A stretch of 64,000 bases of DNA, taken from positions 1-64,000 of the forward strand of contig JAKQNR010000021.1 of NCBI GenBank assembly GCA_029565685.1. Direction: 5' to 3'. A program made the translations under genes and the position numbers. Every line of letters starts with the position of its first letter. Positions within the stretch are counted from its first letter, which is position 1. This stretch comes from a bacterium (GTDB lineage Bacteria > Zhuqueibacterota > Zhuqueibacteria > Residuimicrobiales > Residuimicrobiaceae). A model generated the notes under the pieces. It worked only from the letters and a program-made list of their open reading frames with translations. It ran no database searches and had not been told where the DNA came from. Below are positions 63,807 through 64,000 of the stretch, in pieces.

Positions 63807-63835
63807 TTGACGGACTGGTTTTTAGTTTGTATAAT
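63807..63835 (+). promoter_or_regulatory. Sigma-70-like promoter for the last gene
   Basis: TTGACG (63807-63812), a 17-base spacer and a perfect TATAAT (63830-63835), 45 bases before the ATG at 63881. It is the best -35/-10 match noticed in the window. Confidence 0.6.
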
Positions 63836-63880
63836 TAGGCAGGATTTGAATTTCAGCCGGTGTTTAGCAGAGGAAAAGAT

Positions 63881-64000
63881 ATGAACGTGCTGAGAAAAAT
63901 CGCTGTAGGTTGGTTGATCGGAATCAGTCCAAGTTTTGCACTGGTTCTGATTGAGAACAACCGCTCGGACTATGTGATCGTGATCGCTGAACAGCCCTCC
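63881..64000 (+). CDS. Start of a GH67-N/DUF4838-like exported protein (3' partial)
   Basis: The first 40 codons run off the window. They give a signal-like MNVLRKIAVGWLIGISPSFA and then LVLIENNRSDYVIVIAEQPS, which resembles the opening of proteins with an alpha-glucuronidase N-terminal-like domain followed by DUF4838. AGAGGA precedes the ATG. The identity is provisional because so little is visible, but it fits the surrounding glycan-degradation cluster. Confidence 0.55.
   Translation, partial: MNVLRKIAVGWLIGISPSFALVLIENNRSDYVIVIAEQPS

Overview
This window looks like one contig from an uncultured plant-polysaccharide degrader of the FCB superphylum (Calditrichota, KSB1, Ignavibacteria or Zixibacteria-like). 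That placement is inferred. The evidence is a PorV-type outer-membrane protein, several secreted proteins ending in a type IX secretion-like C-terminal sorting domain (YPNPFNP...), many lipoproteins and Tat substrates, TolB/TPR-fused Ser/Thr kinases, and no SusC/SusD pair. There is no rRNA and no CRISPR array.

Layout. 1-2.7 kb: a sorted surface protein and a PorV-like protein. 3-20 kb: a pectin cluster on the + strand, with a pectin methylesterase carrying three tandem 190-residue repeats, an alpha/beta hydrolase, a GH28-PL10 fusion, a GH127-type arabinofuranosidase, a beta-propeller phytase lipoprotein, a membrane protein and a GH28-CHB_HEX-PA14 enzyme. 19.6-30 kb: AT-richer, mostly minus strand, with a histidine-acid phytase, a metzincin lipoprotein, a small membrane protein, a seven-BACON/LamG surface protein, NTF2-fold proteins (one broken) and a BNR-polysaccharide deacetylase fusion. 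30.6-35.8 kb: a signalling block of GAF-SpoIIE phosphatase, PknB-like kinase and a decayed second kinase. 36-42.3 kb: an FN3-repeat surface protein, a WbsX/GH99-like lipoprotein, an NTF2-like gene held between the inverted ends of an IS21-type element, a tyrosine-recombinase remnant and tRNA genes. 42.3-46 kb: a small membrane protein, a Tat-exported asparaginase-family enzyme, a selenophosphate synthetase whose codon 17 is in-frame UGA, and a sugar-isomerase-like protein. 46-64 kb: a second carbohydrate cluster. Four minus-strand genes (beta-helix protein, toroid/HEAT lipoprotein, FG-GAP-DUF4091 protein, GH78 rhamnosidase) run divergently from a DUF4434-GH3 fusion. They are followed by a broken SSS symporter and the start of a GH67-N/DUF4838-like gene.

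How it fits together. The enzymes would de-esterify, cleave and debranch pectin (homogalacturonan, arabinan side chains, rhamnogalacturonan) outside the cell, with two unrelated phytases releasing phosphate from plant material. The 22-42 kb stretch shows repeated rearrangement: two pairs of genes share diverged upstream regions, there are dispersed palindromic elements, and several genes are broken.

The most unusual features are the probable selenocysteine SelD, the NTF2-like gene caught between IS21-type ends beside a tRNA/integrase scar, the reused upstream regions, and the modular fusions. All family calls come from reading motifs; no database search was run.
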